From Taxillus chinensis (Eukaryota; Streptophyta; Magnoliopsida; Santalales; Loranthaceae), in NCBI GenBank assembly GCA_023512835.1, contig CM042092.1, forward strand, positions 10,339,066-10,403,065: DNA of 64,000 bases. Direction: 5' to 3'. A program made the position numbers and the translations under genes. The notes below the pieces were generated by a model. It did not search any database and was not told the origin of the DNA. It was given only the letters and a program-made list of their open reading frames with translations. This document shows, piece by piece, positions 12,021 to 23,722 of this stretch. Within the stretch, counting starts at the first letter, position 1, and each line of letters begins with the position of its first letter.

Positions 12021-12906
12021 GAGCATCTCCAACCGTATCTCTATATGACTCTCTACCCTATATTAAGGAGAAAAAAATTACACTGTAGCTACTCCAATCA
12101 TCTCTTTAAATGACTCATTAAAATACATAACTCTCTAAATGACTCACCATATGTGGCGAGCGTTTTTCACTCGCTATTAATATTTTAATATTTTTTTGAA
12201 ATGGATCTCGCAATCCTCCTTCGTCAAATTCCAAACGTCTCGCGCGTTCCCTGAACATCTCATGCCAAATTGTGGACCAGGTGAGGGCTTGGGTTCGCAA
12301 TCAATAAAGAAGAGGACAGTAGGAAACCCCTGAACGTCGTACGCATGAGCGAGGCTTGGGCATCAACTTTGGCAAGGAAGACACCCTCGTCCTTGAGCTC
12401 CGTGGCTGTGGCGGCGTACTCAAACGTGAGAGGCTGGCCACGGAGGTTGTTCTCCTCCCTGGGCAGTCGTCGTGGTGCGGCCACAGCAGCGGCGTACTCC
12501 GACACGAGAGCCTAGAAGACACCCTCGTCCTTGAGCTCCATGATGTATGGGGTGCTCTTAATGAAGGCGGTGAAGTTCTTGTCCTCGAGGACCACGGCGT
12601 CCTTCTTGTCGATAGCGGGCGCATCGTAGGCATTGTCGCTATCAATCTCGGCGTCTCCGAACTTGTCATCGTCGAAGCCTCCGAAGTCCCCGTCATCACC
12701 GAGGTGGTCTGGATCTAGGAAGTGGGAGTCGTCATCGGGGGAAGGAGTACCGCATAATTTTTTCATAAATATTTTTTTTAAATAAAAAAAATTATATTTA
12801 GTTAAAATAGAGAGCATGATTGGAATAGGTAATATGAAAGTGACTCCCTAAAATAACTTTTACCTAAAATAGAGAGAATATATAGAGAACATGGTTGGAG
12901 ATGCTC
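12021..12906. mobile_element. Non-autonomous PIF/Harbinger-like TIR element carrying PDI gene fragments
   Basis: 886 bp. The ends are perfect inverted repeats GAGCATCTCCAACC / GGTTGGAGATGCTC, with weaker inverted similarity over about 100 bp. They are flanked by TAA on both sides (12018-12020, 12907-12909). A 3-bp TWA target duplication is the PIF/Harbinger signature. The centre (about 12250-12740) is GC-rich host-like coding DNA on the minus strand, unlike the AT-rich termini. No transposase is present. It fits a Pack-type element. Confidence 0.82.
12250..12740 (-). pseudogene. Captured fragments of a protein disulfide isomerase-like gene
   Basis: Minus-strand frames give an acidic stretch (DPDHLGDDGDFGGFDDD), then DKKDAVVLEDKNFTAFIKS, EYAATATELKDEGVFLAKVDA and, in another frame, YDVQGFPTVLFFID. 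These are the acidic N-terminal linker and parts of the first thioredoxin domain of plant PDIL1-3/1-4-type proteins. The segment with the catalytic WCGHC is missing between YIM and the EYAA block, and the EYAA / ELKDEGVF segment is partly duplicated. Frames are broken, so no working PDI can be made. Confidence 0.72.
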
Positions 12907-13143
12907 TAAGGGTTTTTGATTTAGCTGTTTTATTTTTAAAAATATAATCATTTTTTAAAATTATGAATTCAACTAAATTTATATAAATCATAAAATAATT
13001 TTAAATTTATTATTTTTAAAAATAATTATATTTTTTAAAATAATATCATTATATCATCTAATATTATTATATTTTGGTTTAATTTTAAGATTTTAATTTC
13101 AAAAAAGCGTTACAAGTTACAACCACAACGCCATCGCGGTACG

Positions 13144-16100
13144 ATGTTAAGTAGCAGGACCTTCTCGGCGACGTCGGTCAATGCACCCAGATTAACAGCT
13201 ATGAAGAGCCCTCAACAACAAGGAGAGGAATACGAGGAAGACGACGATGACGCCAACAGAAACCAAGAAGCTGACCGCCTACTCTCCTCCCAATCCCAAT
13301 CCCAATCCCAATCGCAAAACCAATCCAGTTCTCCTTGTCAGTCTTCTTCGTATGGCGACGAAGAAGAGGAGGTCGCCTACGAGGCCAGGGAGAAGATCCT
13401 GATCCTAGATTTCGACTCCACCGCTGCTGGCCTCGATGGCGGCGATCTCACCTCGCCGCTGCCGTTCTCGTTCCGGAAGCTGTGGCTCTTCACGGGCCCA
13501 GGGTTCCTGATGAGCATCGCTTTCCTCGATCCGGGAAACTTGGAGGGAGATCTACAGGCCGGAGCCATCGCCGGATACTCCCTCCTGTGGCTTCTGTTGT
13601 GGGCCACCATCATGGGGCTTCTTATCCAGCTCCTCTCCACGCGCGTCGGCGTCGCCACCGGCCGGCACTTAGCCGAGCTGTGCAGGGACGAGTACCCCTC
13701 GTGGGCGAGGCTTTTGCTGTGGTTCATGGCCGAATTGGCCTTGATTGGGGCTGATATCCAGGAGGTGATTGGAAGTGCCATTGCCATTCAGATTCTCAGC
13801 AATGGGGTTTTGCCCCTCTGGGCTGGAGTTGTTATCACAGCATCTGATTGGTGAGTGGTCTTTTCATCATCACTACCTTCTTAGCTTTAGATTTCAGATA
13901 CTTTTTGGGTGTGCTTTATTTACTTGTTGGATCCTTTTAATGGTGGGTATTGCCTGATGGAGGTTGTGTTATCAATAGTTTGAACAATAGAGCAGAAATT
14001 TTCAATTTGGCTTAACGAGTTTTTTGTTTTGTTTGTTTCCTTGTATTATGGACAGTTTCTTCTTTTTATTTCTTGAGAACTATGGGGTGAGGAAATTAGA
14101 AGCTGTTTTTGCCGTTCTCATTGCCACTATGGCACTCTCGTTTGCCTGGATGTTTGCAGACACTAAGCCCAATGGAAAAGAACTTCTAATAGGTTAAGAA
14201 CTTTATTTTCTTTTAATTAACTGATTTTATTTTTTTATTTTTATTTTCGGTTCAGATGTTTTTCTCAATCTTCTGGATGTTATTCTGAGGTGGGATTTGA
14301 GTCTGCAGGTGTTCTGGTTCCAAAGCTTAGCTCAAAAACAATAAGACAAGCTGTGGGAGTGGTGGGCTGTGTTATAATGCCACACAATGTATTCTTGCAT
14401 TCAGCTTTAGTACAGTCAAGGAAGGTTGATTCACAAAACAAAGGTCGGGTCCAGGAAGCACTCAAGTACTTCTCCATTGAGTCCACCCTTGCCCTTGCCA
14501 TCTCATTCATGATCAATTTGTTTGTTACAACTGTTTTCGCCAAAGGATTCTATGGTACCAAACAAGCCAGCAGCATAGGCCTAGTAAATGCTGGGCAGTA
14601 CCTTAATGAAAAATATGGAGGTGGTCTCTTTCCGATTCTATATATCTGGGGCATTGGGCTGTTGGCAGCTGGACAGAGTAGTACAATAACTGGAACTTAT
14701 GCTGGCCAGTTTATTATGGGTGGTTTTCTCAACCTTCGACTTAAGAAATGGATGAGGGCTTTGATCACTCGCAGTTTTGCTATCGTGCCAACTATTATTG
14801 TAGCCGTTGTTTTTAATACATCTGAAGCTTCTCTGGATGTTTTGAACGAATGGCTTAATGTGCTTCAGTCCATACAGATTCCCTTCGCACTTATCCCCCT
14901 TCTTACCTTGGTGTCTGATAGCCAGATCATGGGGGTCTTCAGGATTGGACCCATTGTTGAGGTTTGTTTTTTCCTTACTTTTGGCCTTTCGTTAAATTCA
15001 ACATTTATGTGAATGAGCCTCTGTCACAACTCATAATCTATGAAGTATTCAAAGTCTACATTGATTTTTCATCACAATGAACTCATGAAATTGATTATTG
15101 ATACCAGCAAAGTATACAGTTTTCAAATCTGCATCATTCTCAATTACCTTTCATTATTAGAGAAATCTCAGCCAAGCAGCCCCATTGTCCTGAAGGATAA
15201 ACATCTTCATCCAAGTCTCCTTTAGCCATATGCCTGTGTCCTCATGTTAGCTCATTCCCTTCTGGCAGGCTTCCTCTGTTCATTATCTGAAAAAGTTATT
15301 TCTTGCTTCTACGTTCATGTGGTAGATCAATTAAACTTGCAAAGCAATAATTGGTTTTAGGCAAATGAGTTGAAGAAGCTCTTACTAACAAAAGGGAGTA
15401 AATTTGTTTGACTTTTAATAAGTTTACCATGCTGTCTTGTTTAGTTTTGTTTAGTGAATTTAATCACTCAAATGTATTTTTCTGAAATTTTGAATACAAG
15501 CTTTAATGACCAAAAGATGCTTGATGGGGGTCTAAACCTTGGAAGAAAATATTACAACGCAAGATGCCTTCCATTGGCCTTCCATTTGTTAGGTTGATTT
15601 TAAACTAGGAATTTCAATTATTGGTTTGTGGTATTCTTGAGGGAACAAATAGAATAAATTCATATGCCAGGAGACGCTATTGTCAACTCAACAGGATAGG
15701 TTTTAAACAGGAAAAACAAATAATGTTTTTTTAGAGCACTTCCGATTTTAGAATAAGAATATATTATTTCTACTTTAAAAATCCTGACACTGTAGTCAGT
15801 GCTCCTGCCATGAAATTTGTCAGAACTCAAGCACCAAATTGAGCTTACCGAGCCCCTTTTCTCTAGTCTCTTTCATAGACTGTTCAGTGATTTTTTTGAC
15901 CTGTTTTTGGAATTGGCACAAAATTGGGTAGCCGGTTTGCTTATTATCATGTAACTTCAGATCTGATTTTTATATTGCTACTGAAAATCCATATAAAGGA
16001 ACTTTTATTTCTTATCTGTTTCTGTGCGAGAGATCAACTACATACAAGAACTTTTGTTTTCTTGATTCTATACCTAGAAAGAGAAAATAAATTATCCTTG

Positions 16101-16633
16101 CACTAGATTTCTGCAGGACACTGGGCTTCCATGCTCCTGAATATTTGTTCCCCCTAAAAGGCATTTTCAGATTACTGACAAAGCATGCCTAGTCGATTAG
16201 CTTGATTTTGAACTCCTAATGTGGCATGCATCATGAAAATGATAATAATATCGAAAAGATAAGTCCTAATTGGCTATAATTTTTAAGAAAGGCTTACCAC
16301 TAAATTCTTCACTTGTGCATGTTGTCAGGAGCTGCTGCCCTATGGGTAGTTGTTATTTATGATATTAGTCACTTGCTTCAAATGCTACTTGTTATCATGT
16401 CGGATTCCTCTTATAATTTTTTTTTTTTGGAATGCCATATTGTTCTGTAGAGGGCTGCATGGACTGTTGCTGCACTCGTAATTGTGATCAATGGGTATCT
16501 TCTGCTGGATTTCGTTTTCTCTGAAGTTAATGGACTGTTATTTGGTTCTTTAGTGGCCATCGGCACAGCTGCATATGTTGCATTTGTTGTTTACTTGATC
16601 TCTCGTTGTCACCCTTTCTCTCCGCTGGCTTAG
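13144..16633 (+). CDS. NRAMP: NRAMP divalent metal transporter (tonoplast NRAMP3/2-like)
   Basis: Proton-coupled carrier for Fe, Mn and other divalent metals. Four exons, 13144-13850, 14056-14192, 14309-14961 and 16451-16633, join in frame at GT-AG introns into 559 codons plus TAG. The core shows [16 protein letters not shown] with the metal-binding DPGN at residues 129-132, the MPH motif at 305-307, and the transport signature [18 protein letters not shown]. The hydrophilic N-terminus has acidic runs, a Ser-Gln repeat and the dileucine signal EADRLL (residues 42-47), a type that sends plant NRAMP3/4 to the vacuole. A second in-frame ATG at 13201 (residue 20) also keeps this signal and could be the true start. 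Intron 3 is 1.49 kb. The last exon ends after [12 protein letters not shown]. Appears functional. Confidence 0.93.
13288..13326 (+). repeat. Hexanucleotide (CAATCC)n repeat in NRAMP exon 1
   Basis: Tandem caatcc units encode a Ser-Gln run in the cytosolic N-terminus. Units are near identical, so length polymorphism is likely. Confidence 0.8.
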
Positions 16634-17308
16634 CAGAATGCTCGCAAAGAGATTTTTGCTGATGCTTTCAACTACAGTTTGCTTAAACTGGGAAAATCAA
16701 CCTGACATGCATGACAACCCAAAGAAACTTCATAATGATCATATCATACAGCCTGCAAAAATCCTTCCAAACTGCAGTGTTGGGATTCGCAGGGTTAGAG
16801 GTACAATCATCTGAACCACAGTGCTTCTCAACATCAAGGAGCACTTTAAGGCGGACATATAACAAAAAGGCACCGTGTGTCCTATACAACTGTAGTTTAT
16901 GCATAAGAAATGATCATCTTTCTGGAGGATGAATTGCAGGAAGCGTTTTGGTGATTGAAAGGGCTAAAGGGGTTACAGAATATGATTCCATGTACCATAG
17001 GAGCTTAGTTTTTGTTTGTTTGCTTATTTGTTTTTTTCTCTTGTAATTGACAACCGAATCAAATCACCAGCCTTAATATCAATTATATTTTCTCTTGTGA
17101 TTGGTATCAATAAAAATTGACAAGAACTAGGGACTTCATTTTATTTTATTTTGTTCTATTTTGCCTCGGAACGTATTTGTGGTGATTTGACCAATACAAT
17201 AAAGCCTTAAATTTTGCTTCAGAATTTTGAACAATGGTTCAATAAAAAAAGGCATAAGGCAAAAAATGCATAAGGCAAGGTGGGACTAGGGAATGTATTG
17301 AAGATCTA
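16634..17308 (+). other. NRAMP 3' UTR and downstream flank
   Basis: No gene. AATAAA-type polyadenylation signals occur at 17109-17114 and near 17198, compatible with the NRAMP transcript end. Confidence 0.5.
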
Positions 17309-17963
17309 GTGGCTTCAGGGGAACGTATTGGAGACTGTGTAAAAGAAGGGAAGCTTCATGGTGATACGTCGGATACATCTAAGAAGTCTGCACGGACGGG
17401 AAAAAAAAGAACCAAATATCTAATCAATCTGGCAAAGCACTCTTATGCATCAAGGCAACTTTGGGACATATCCCAGTTTGTATCCCATACCTGGATTCTA
17501 TGTAGGGCCACCCCCAATGATAGCTTATGCAACGCCGACACCTCCATACTTAGCATATCAACCACAAGGGGGAGCTCCTTATTGTTTTCCACCAAATCCA
17601 ACTCCAACCATGCAACCAGAACCCCAACAAGCCCTTGTCAAGCCGAGCCAAACCACCAATAGGCCCAGGCAAGAATTCAATAAGATCCCTATAACCTATG
17701 CTAAGCTGTATCCACGACTCCTGGAAGCCAGAATGGTGACTCCAATTCTAGCAATAGAAGTGAAACAATCACCCACTGCATGGTACAAGTTGGAGGCCCG
17801 ATGTACCTATCACAGTAATGGAGCAGGGCATGACCTTGAAAATTGTTTTGCCCTCAAGAAAATTGTCCAACAGTTAGTAATGGCCAAGTGGTTGGACTTT
17901 TCAAAGCCGTCCGGTGAACCAAGTGTTGACTCAAACCCATTACCGAAACATCCAAGCCAGTAA
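17309..17963 (+). pseudogene. Ty3/gypsy gag fragment (Tat/Ogre-like)
   Basis: Two overlapping open stretches (17309-17662 and 17445-17963, different frames). The second holds a Pro/Gln-rich part, then FNKIPITYAKLYPRLLEA and CTYHSNGAGHDLENCFALKK. This matches the layout of Tat/Ogre gag (I-P-x-TYAxLLPxLL, then CxYHxGxxGHxxENCxALK). No pol, LTR or PBS is recognisable next to it. Decayed fragment. Confidence 0.7.
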
Positions 17964-18693
17964 ATAATGGAGCCACAGAAATAAAAATAACCAGGATTAT
18001 GATGTTGTGAGAAAACTCTCTGGGGACGTGGCAATTGTCTTTTGTTTTGTGTGTTCAATCAACCCCGTTTTGTTTTATTCAGTTTATTTTACCTACAATT
18101 TTTGTGTGCAACGTCTATCACTACTTGTTTACTCTTTAGCACGGGTAATAGGTCCAAACCAGGGCATATCAAGCCAAAGAAACCTAAGCCATTTTGGTTG
18201 CACCTCAAACTCCAAGCCGATCAGAAGAGCATGACAGCATGAATGACAACGAAACTATCCCAGTGTCAAACTGGGGCACGACAAAGTTTCTTCTTGTGCA
18301 CTTTGAGAAAGACTTTGATTGTTTAAAATGAAGAGAGGTCATCTTTCACTACCTCGTGATACTACCCTCGCTAGCCCCTTTTGAGCCTGACTAAATTCTT
18401 CTTATATATATAACCTGATCCATAGTTTACCCCACATTGAGGCTAGTTTTGAATATCAAGATTCCACACATGAGGCAATTCTTGAGTAAAAGCAAAAAAA
18501 GAAAATGAAAGAAAAAGAAATATTTTGAATATCCCATGTTGGGACACTTTTGTGAAATTCCTTGACACTGGGGCGGTAGAAAAATCATTTGAGCAACAGT
18601 AATGTTCCATACCGGGACAAATTTTTGACAAACAAAAAGCAGGAGAGTCTAGTTTGAACTATGAATCATAACCCTAGGTTTGAGCTTTGATAA
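17964..18693. other. Probable retroelement remnant without coding
   Basis: Includes similar short phrases such as caaactggggcac (18268) and gacactggggcg (18564), which suggest leftover non-coding parts of the gag-bearing element. Nothing else supportable. Confidence 0.35.
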
Positions 18694-18998
18694 TTGTACT
18701 ATGCACCATTATTGTTCGTCGTATTGCTGCTTATTGATGGACCACTGGGTTCACGTTTTGACATCATGCATGTGGGTGTAAATTAATGAATAGTAATAAG
18801 TGACTTTTCCCACCTCATTTCAAACTTCTCGTACTGTTAGTATGAAGCCTGTTGATAATATTTTAGGTTTACGAAACACTTGTTCTGTTGCCAATTCCTT
18901 GATGTAATTCAGATGTAATTCAGTCTTTACCGTTGTTTCCAGTCTCTCTTCCCCATCTACCATCATTTCAAATGCTATTCCCGACTCACCACTCTTCA
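18694..18998. repeat. 305-bp dispersed repeat, copy A
   Basis: Matches 32654-32958 in the same orientation without any gap; I count about 7 differences. The ends read TGTACTATG and CTCTTCA (TG..CA), as in an LTR, but no flanking target duplication is seen. Contains a small internal tandem, gatgtaattca twice. The unit gives a 50-codon minus-strand open frame with no known domain. Confidence 0.9.
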
Positions 18999-19846
18999 TT
19001 AAAATTGACGCAATCACATGCCGCTGCAACATTTAATCTCACCATCCGGCCACATGGCATCTCAACTCACCTCTCCATTCCACTCCATCTACCTCTAGGA
19101 CTGCAACTCCACCGCGTATCATCTTTGCCAGGAAAGGCAACCAACAAAACCACAACTCAGCTAAAAAGGCTGTGGGTTTTTTCTGGCGCTACCTTTTACT
19201 GTCTGCCTTCTATGGCACGCAAACAGCTCACACAACCTCCCCTCCACCTCACAATGCCAGAAAATTCAAGCAGGCAACAGCTCCCCTGCTCCACAGCTGC
19301 TCCATCAGCAGTCCATGTTGAGGGTACCACTGCTTCTTCCAGCCTCCTGTGTCCCCGTCCATAATAACACCGCACCAGACCACCGGTCACCACACATGAT
19401 ACGAAATTTAAGGAACGAATTTTGTAAGTGCTAAATATTAGAAAGGAATATGTGAAACAATAATAAAACAGGGAATCACTCCAACTCCTCTCCATACTTG
19501 TTTAGATCAATTTTTGACGAGTTGTCATGTTTCCTTCCAGCGACAAAATTTAATTATTTGATTGAAATTGCTTGAAGAGGGAGGCAAGTTTTAAGTTGCC
19601 CGTTTTAATGTTAAGCAGCAAGACAACCTTCAAAAAGATGTACATTTCTAAAGAATACAGACTGCAACACACGTGCAATACATACATACATACATATATA
19701 TGTGTGTATCTCTTCTTATTTCCAAGGTTGACATCCGCCGATTAATCAGAGTTAAGTAGCTAGAATGCAAGTTACCTAGTTTCTAAGAGGGTCGACCAGA
19801 TGGATATGGATGTACCAACTTTGATCGAACCAGACGCACCCGACGC
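18999..19846. other. Intergenic, no gene recognised
   Basis: The ORFs here (for example plus 18933-19364) are Ser/Thr/Pro-rich without domains. A (CATA)n microsatellite lies near 19680-19700. Confidence 0.45.
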
Positions 19847-20137
19847 TCACAACCTCCTTCCTATCTTAGCAAACCTTCTGGCAACCCCAAATATAACTGC
19901 TTTGGTCAAGAGTCCCTTGTCAAGGCTACATGCAAGGACAACGGAACCACCCACCACAAGAACCTTAGGAATGTTTCTTCCCAGTGGTTTATCAGATGAT
20001 TCCATGGTATCATCAACCTCTAAAGGATCACTAGCGTGGCTTTCCATCAATCTCAAGCACTCTTCACTAACTTTAGTATTAATTTGGGCCATGATGGTAC
20101 AGGGTGAAAGTGGGGCACCCAATGCCCTTTCCTTCTG
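19847..20137 (-). pseudogene. Orphan 3' exon of an unidentified gene
   Basis: The minus-strand frame from about 20137 to the TGA at 19849-19847 looks like real protein. It has a charged helix-like part (NTKVSEECLRLMESHASDPLE), a linker with KPLGRN, then a hydrophobic segment (KVLVVGGSVVLACSL) and a basic end (VARRFAKIGRRL). The reading frame opens after an AG at a position suited to a splice acceptor, and an internal ATG (MAQINTK) could also start an 81-residue product. Composition differs from the AT-rich surroundings. I do not recognise the family. It could be a terminal exon whose partners were lost, or a small membrane protein. Confidence 0.4.
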
Positions 20138-20964
20138 ATATTCACTTATCTTTCATATGATTACAACACTCAAATATATAATATTACGTGTCAAATATGT
20201 CAAGATTCTATACCGTATATATGTTAATGCCCGTTCCAATACTTCTCTTGTGCATATTTTGAGTCTTCTCTTCATTTTCTCATATCGAGGCTATGTTGTT
20301 ATAGAAGAAGTCAACAAATGTTTTCAATATTCGTAGATCATCCCAAATCAGCCAAAGCTAGCTGGTCATTGCAGATCATCCGAAACTCGCTGGGCAACAA
20401 AGATCGTCGCAAGAACTTTGCTAGTCCCCGGTGGAAAAACTTTGCTTTGTCTATGGAACAGACAAGGCTCGTTTGTTGAAGGTCATTGCCAAAGTAAATA
20501 ACGCATTTGTTAATCAAACATTGCTTTCTGAAATCTCGAACAAGAACTGGGACAAAAATAGAGTATGTCAATGGGCGCATTAAACAAAAAGGGCCTAATA
20601 AAAAAGCACACTCTAAACAAATACCAAATCCCAATTTCCAGGTGCACTTGCTGGCTATCGACAAGAATCTGAATCAGAAAGCGCAAGAACAAAATCCACA
20701 AACACAGGGCTATTTCGAACAGTAAAGATTTGAGTTCAATTCTTTTTTTAATAATCACCTAATAATTTGTTCCTACGATTTCATTGTTGGATGCATAACA
20801 AAGTGACAGTAATTTTCATTTTTTATTCTTATACCATGGTAAAGGTTCTTAGACTGGCACTGCCACTACAGGTTATCCTATGACAACTTTAGATTATAAT
20901 GACCATCAGCATCTGTTTATGTTATGTAAATAGATGTTCATACTCGCAGTCCGATAAAGGTAAA

Positions 20965-20965
<1 letters not shown>
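20138..20965. other. Intergenic, no gene recognised
   Basis: Open frames of up to 108 codons exist on both strands but show no domain, no splice structure and no bias. Nothing supportable. Confidence 0.4.

Positions 20966-20998
<33 letters not shown>
20966..20998 (+). repeat. Poly(C) run of 33 bases
   Basis: Uninterrupted C tract (G tract on the minus strand) just downstream of the NFD5-like gene. The length is error-prone in sequencing. Confidence 0.9.
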
Positions 20999-21130
20999 AT
21001 GAACTACGACAAAAAGCATACAAGAATCCTACGACCCAGATGATGATGTAGTAGAAAAAAAACATTAAATACCGCTTATTACATCCACAGGATAAACAGC
21101 GAATATATATGTTCCCAAAGGACCATCACA

Positions 21131-23722
21131 CTATCTAATGTCTGCGCTTTTGCGACCAAAGCCTTGTGAAGCCATCAAGGTCACCTTTAGTTTCTCTGAT
21201 GCAGAGAAACCCCGGGCCTCCATCAGCCCATGGATCCTTCTAGCATCCTCCATAAAGCCGCCATTTATAAGCCCACTTACAGTTCGCTCGAACTCATTTT
21301 GGCCCAACTGCCCGTTCCTAGCCTTCAAAACGCCCAGAGCTTGAAGAGTCTTCTTCTCAAATCCAGCCTTTGAGTACATTTCACAAAGGCTAACATGAAC
21401 CTCAATGGGAGGAGACTCACCCAGTTCAGAAATCTTGTGTAAGATCTGTTCAGCTTCTTCAACCATTTGCAATTTACTCATCCAATCTAATAGAACAGTG
21501 TAACTAGCAATGCCAAGTTCATTTCCATCCTTTTCAAGCTGCAACAGAAGATTCAAAGCCTTATCCAATGAATTCTTTTTGTCATATGCTGCAAGCACGC
21601 TAGCAATGCACCTATCATCAGGCTTGTGTCCAAGTCTTAGCATATAGTCAAAGTTGCTCCTTGCTTGGTCCACGTCACCAGCTCGCCCATATGCTTCAAC
21701 GATCAATGATAAACTCTCATAACTTAGCTGGAATCCAACAATCTGCATAGTAGTTGAAATTCGGTGGACTCCACTAGCATCACCACATTGAGCAAATGAC
21801 CGAAGCAATGCCATGTAAATCTCTTTTGAGGGCTTGAGGTCAATAGCCTCCATCTCTCTTATTAGTGTTTCCCCCAACTTAGGCATATTGGCACGCACAT
21901 ATGCCATAATCATAGAATTGTATACCTTTATGTCTGGTTGGAATTTTTCTTTCTTCAATTTATCAAACGCTTCTTTCGCATGATCAAGCTTTCCTGCCTT
22001 GCTATACATGTTAACGAAGAAATTCCATACTAGAACATCCGGAGAAACACCATTTTCCTTCATTTTCAAAAAGATTCTTTCAGCATCTTCTAAACGGTTC
22101 TCTTTGGCATGGGCATCCATAAGTTTCAAATAATCAGGAACATTTGCTTGGAAAGAACTTTCACTCAGAACCCGTTCTGTCAACTGTAAAACAGATCAAT
22201 TGACATCCACCATCTTAAGAGACACTTACTGGTGAAAAACAAATGACACGAAGCTTAAGTAAAAGACAAGAACTAGCACAATCTCTAGAAGGATGAGACT
22301 ACACAGCAACTATAGTGCAGCAGCATGCAAAACACACCATCAACTATATGCCACAGATCTAGGCTAAAGTCACCAAACCAAAAGCATTTGACTAACACTA
22401 GCACGAGATACAGTTTTGAAACTTGACAAAAGTGTTAACCACCCAATAATCTATGAAATTTATTAAACATCACTAGAATGAACCATGAACACGACTAAAA
22501 ATTGCGGTAGAATATCACCAGCCTATTTAGACAGAAGCATTGATGAAAGAATAGTGGAACCCTCACTGTCAACAACAAACAATAGTAGAGGAAAGGAATG
22601 AAGGGGTACCTGTAAATATAGATTAAAATTCTTCTCCTTAAGTCTGTCAAACAAACTAATCCAGTCGACTCTGCTAGGCTGGAGAAGCTCAACCCATTCG
22701 GCCAATAAAGGAGAGGGATCATCACCCTCTTGCAGTGCAAGTATTCTCTCAGTAACTAGTTTACATTTTCCAGATATAGGTTTGGGTTCTTGCTGCCAAA
22801 TTTTCTCCTCTGACTCATGAATCTTATTAGCCACTTGAGCCCATTCTGGGTCAGAAAGATCAAGCCCATAAATCTTGTACCTCAATTTCCCGCGTCTTTT
22901 GGGAATAGAATTAACGCTAACGTTCTCCTCAGATCTGGTAGGGCCATCATCACGATATTCAGGTCTGTCACTGACGGATTGGTCACCCCTATTTTCTTCT
23001 TCAGCTTTTTTTCGAGCGTCGTATTCTTCCTTCGTTCGATACAACTTCTCATAAAACTCGCTCTCTTCCATCTGTTCTCGAGCCCATTTGAATCTAAGCT
23101 CCCTCAGCATCTCCCCTCGAATACCGACCTCTCCAGCGAATCTGCACAATTCCTTAACCTTTTCTGTGTGTAGAAACGCCTTTATTTTGTGCTTCTTCCT
23201 CGCCTTCTCCATGTCTTCCAACACCATATTGCTTACTTCCCAAACCGTCTTCCACAAATCGTCGCTGAAATCACCCGAGGGAGCGTCCCCCTCTGCCGCC
23301 GCACCGTGCAAATGCTCCGCGCCGCCCTTCTCCAGCTCCGACACGACCCTTTCGACAATGATCACAAGCATGCCATCAATGGACTTCTTGTCGCAGCCCG
23401 GGTATGCTTCCAACAGTTTCTCCCGCATTATCCACGCGAATCGAGACAGAAACTCGGACGTTTCTCCATCCTCCTCGTCCCTGACATCGCTCTGATGAGC
23501 CTCCCGAATAGTTTCAGAATGGAAATTCCGATGGAAATCCAAGTTGGGTTTTGGGTAGGCAGGGTTTTCGGGACCGTGAGAGAAGCGAATCGAAGGAGAG
23601 TGCGAGGTGACGATGGAGGGACCATTTTTGGGTGAAACGGCGTACGAGGACAACGCGCTTCTTCCATTTAATGTTGAGAGGGTCTTAATCGTCTGTCGGG
23701 AGAGAAGGGGCTTCAAACCCAT
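21131..23722 (-). CDS. NFD5: PPR protein similar to NUCLEAR FUSION DEFECTIVE 5
   Basis: Probable organelle RNA-binding protein. Exon 1 is 23722-22610 (371 codons, ATG at 23722) and exon 2 is 22183-21131 (350 codons plus TAG). The intron 22609-22184 has GTAC...CAG borders and phase 0. The N-terminal half is an acidic/basic non-PPR region with a characteristic block KIYGLDLSDPEWAQVANKI and LLAEWVELLQPSRVDW. Exon 2 holds about eight PPR repeats (for example DVLVWNFFVNMYSKAGKLDHA, split here only by the repeat boundary). This arrangement and wording match Arabidopsis NFD5 (At1g19520) as I remember it, a mitochondrial protein linked to nuclear fusion in gametophytes. Total 721 residues, no defects. 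The orthology should be treated as likely, not proved. Confidence 0.88.

Noticed and set aside
20338..20664. 108-codon minus-strand ORF
   Set aside because: No domain, no splice context, ordinary intergenic composition.
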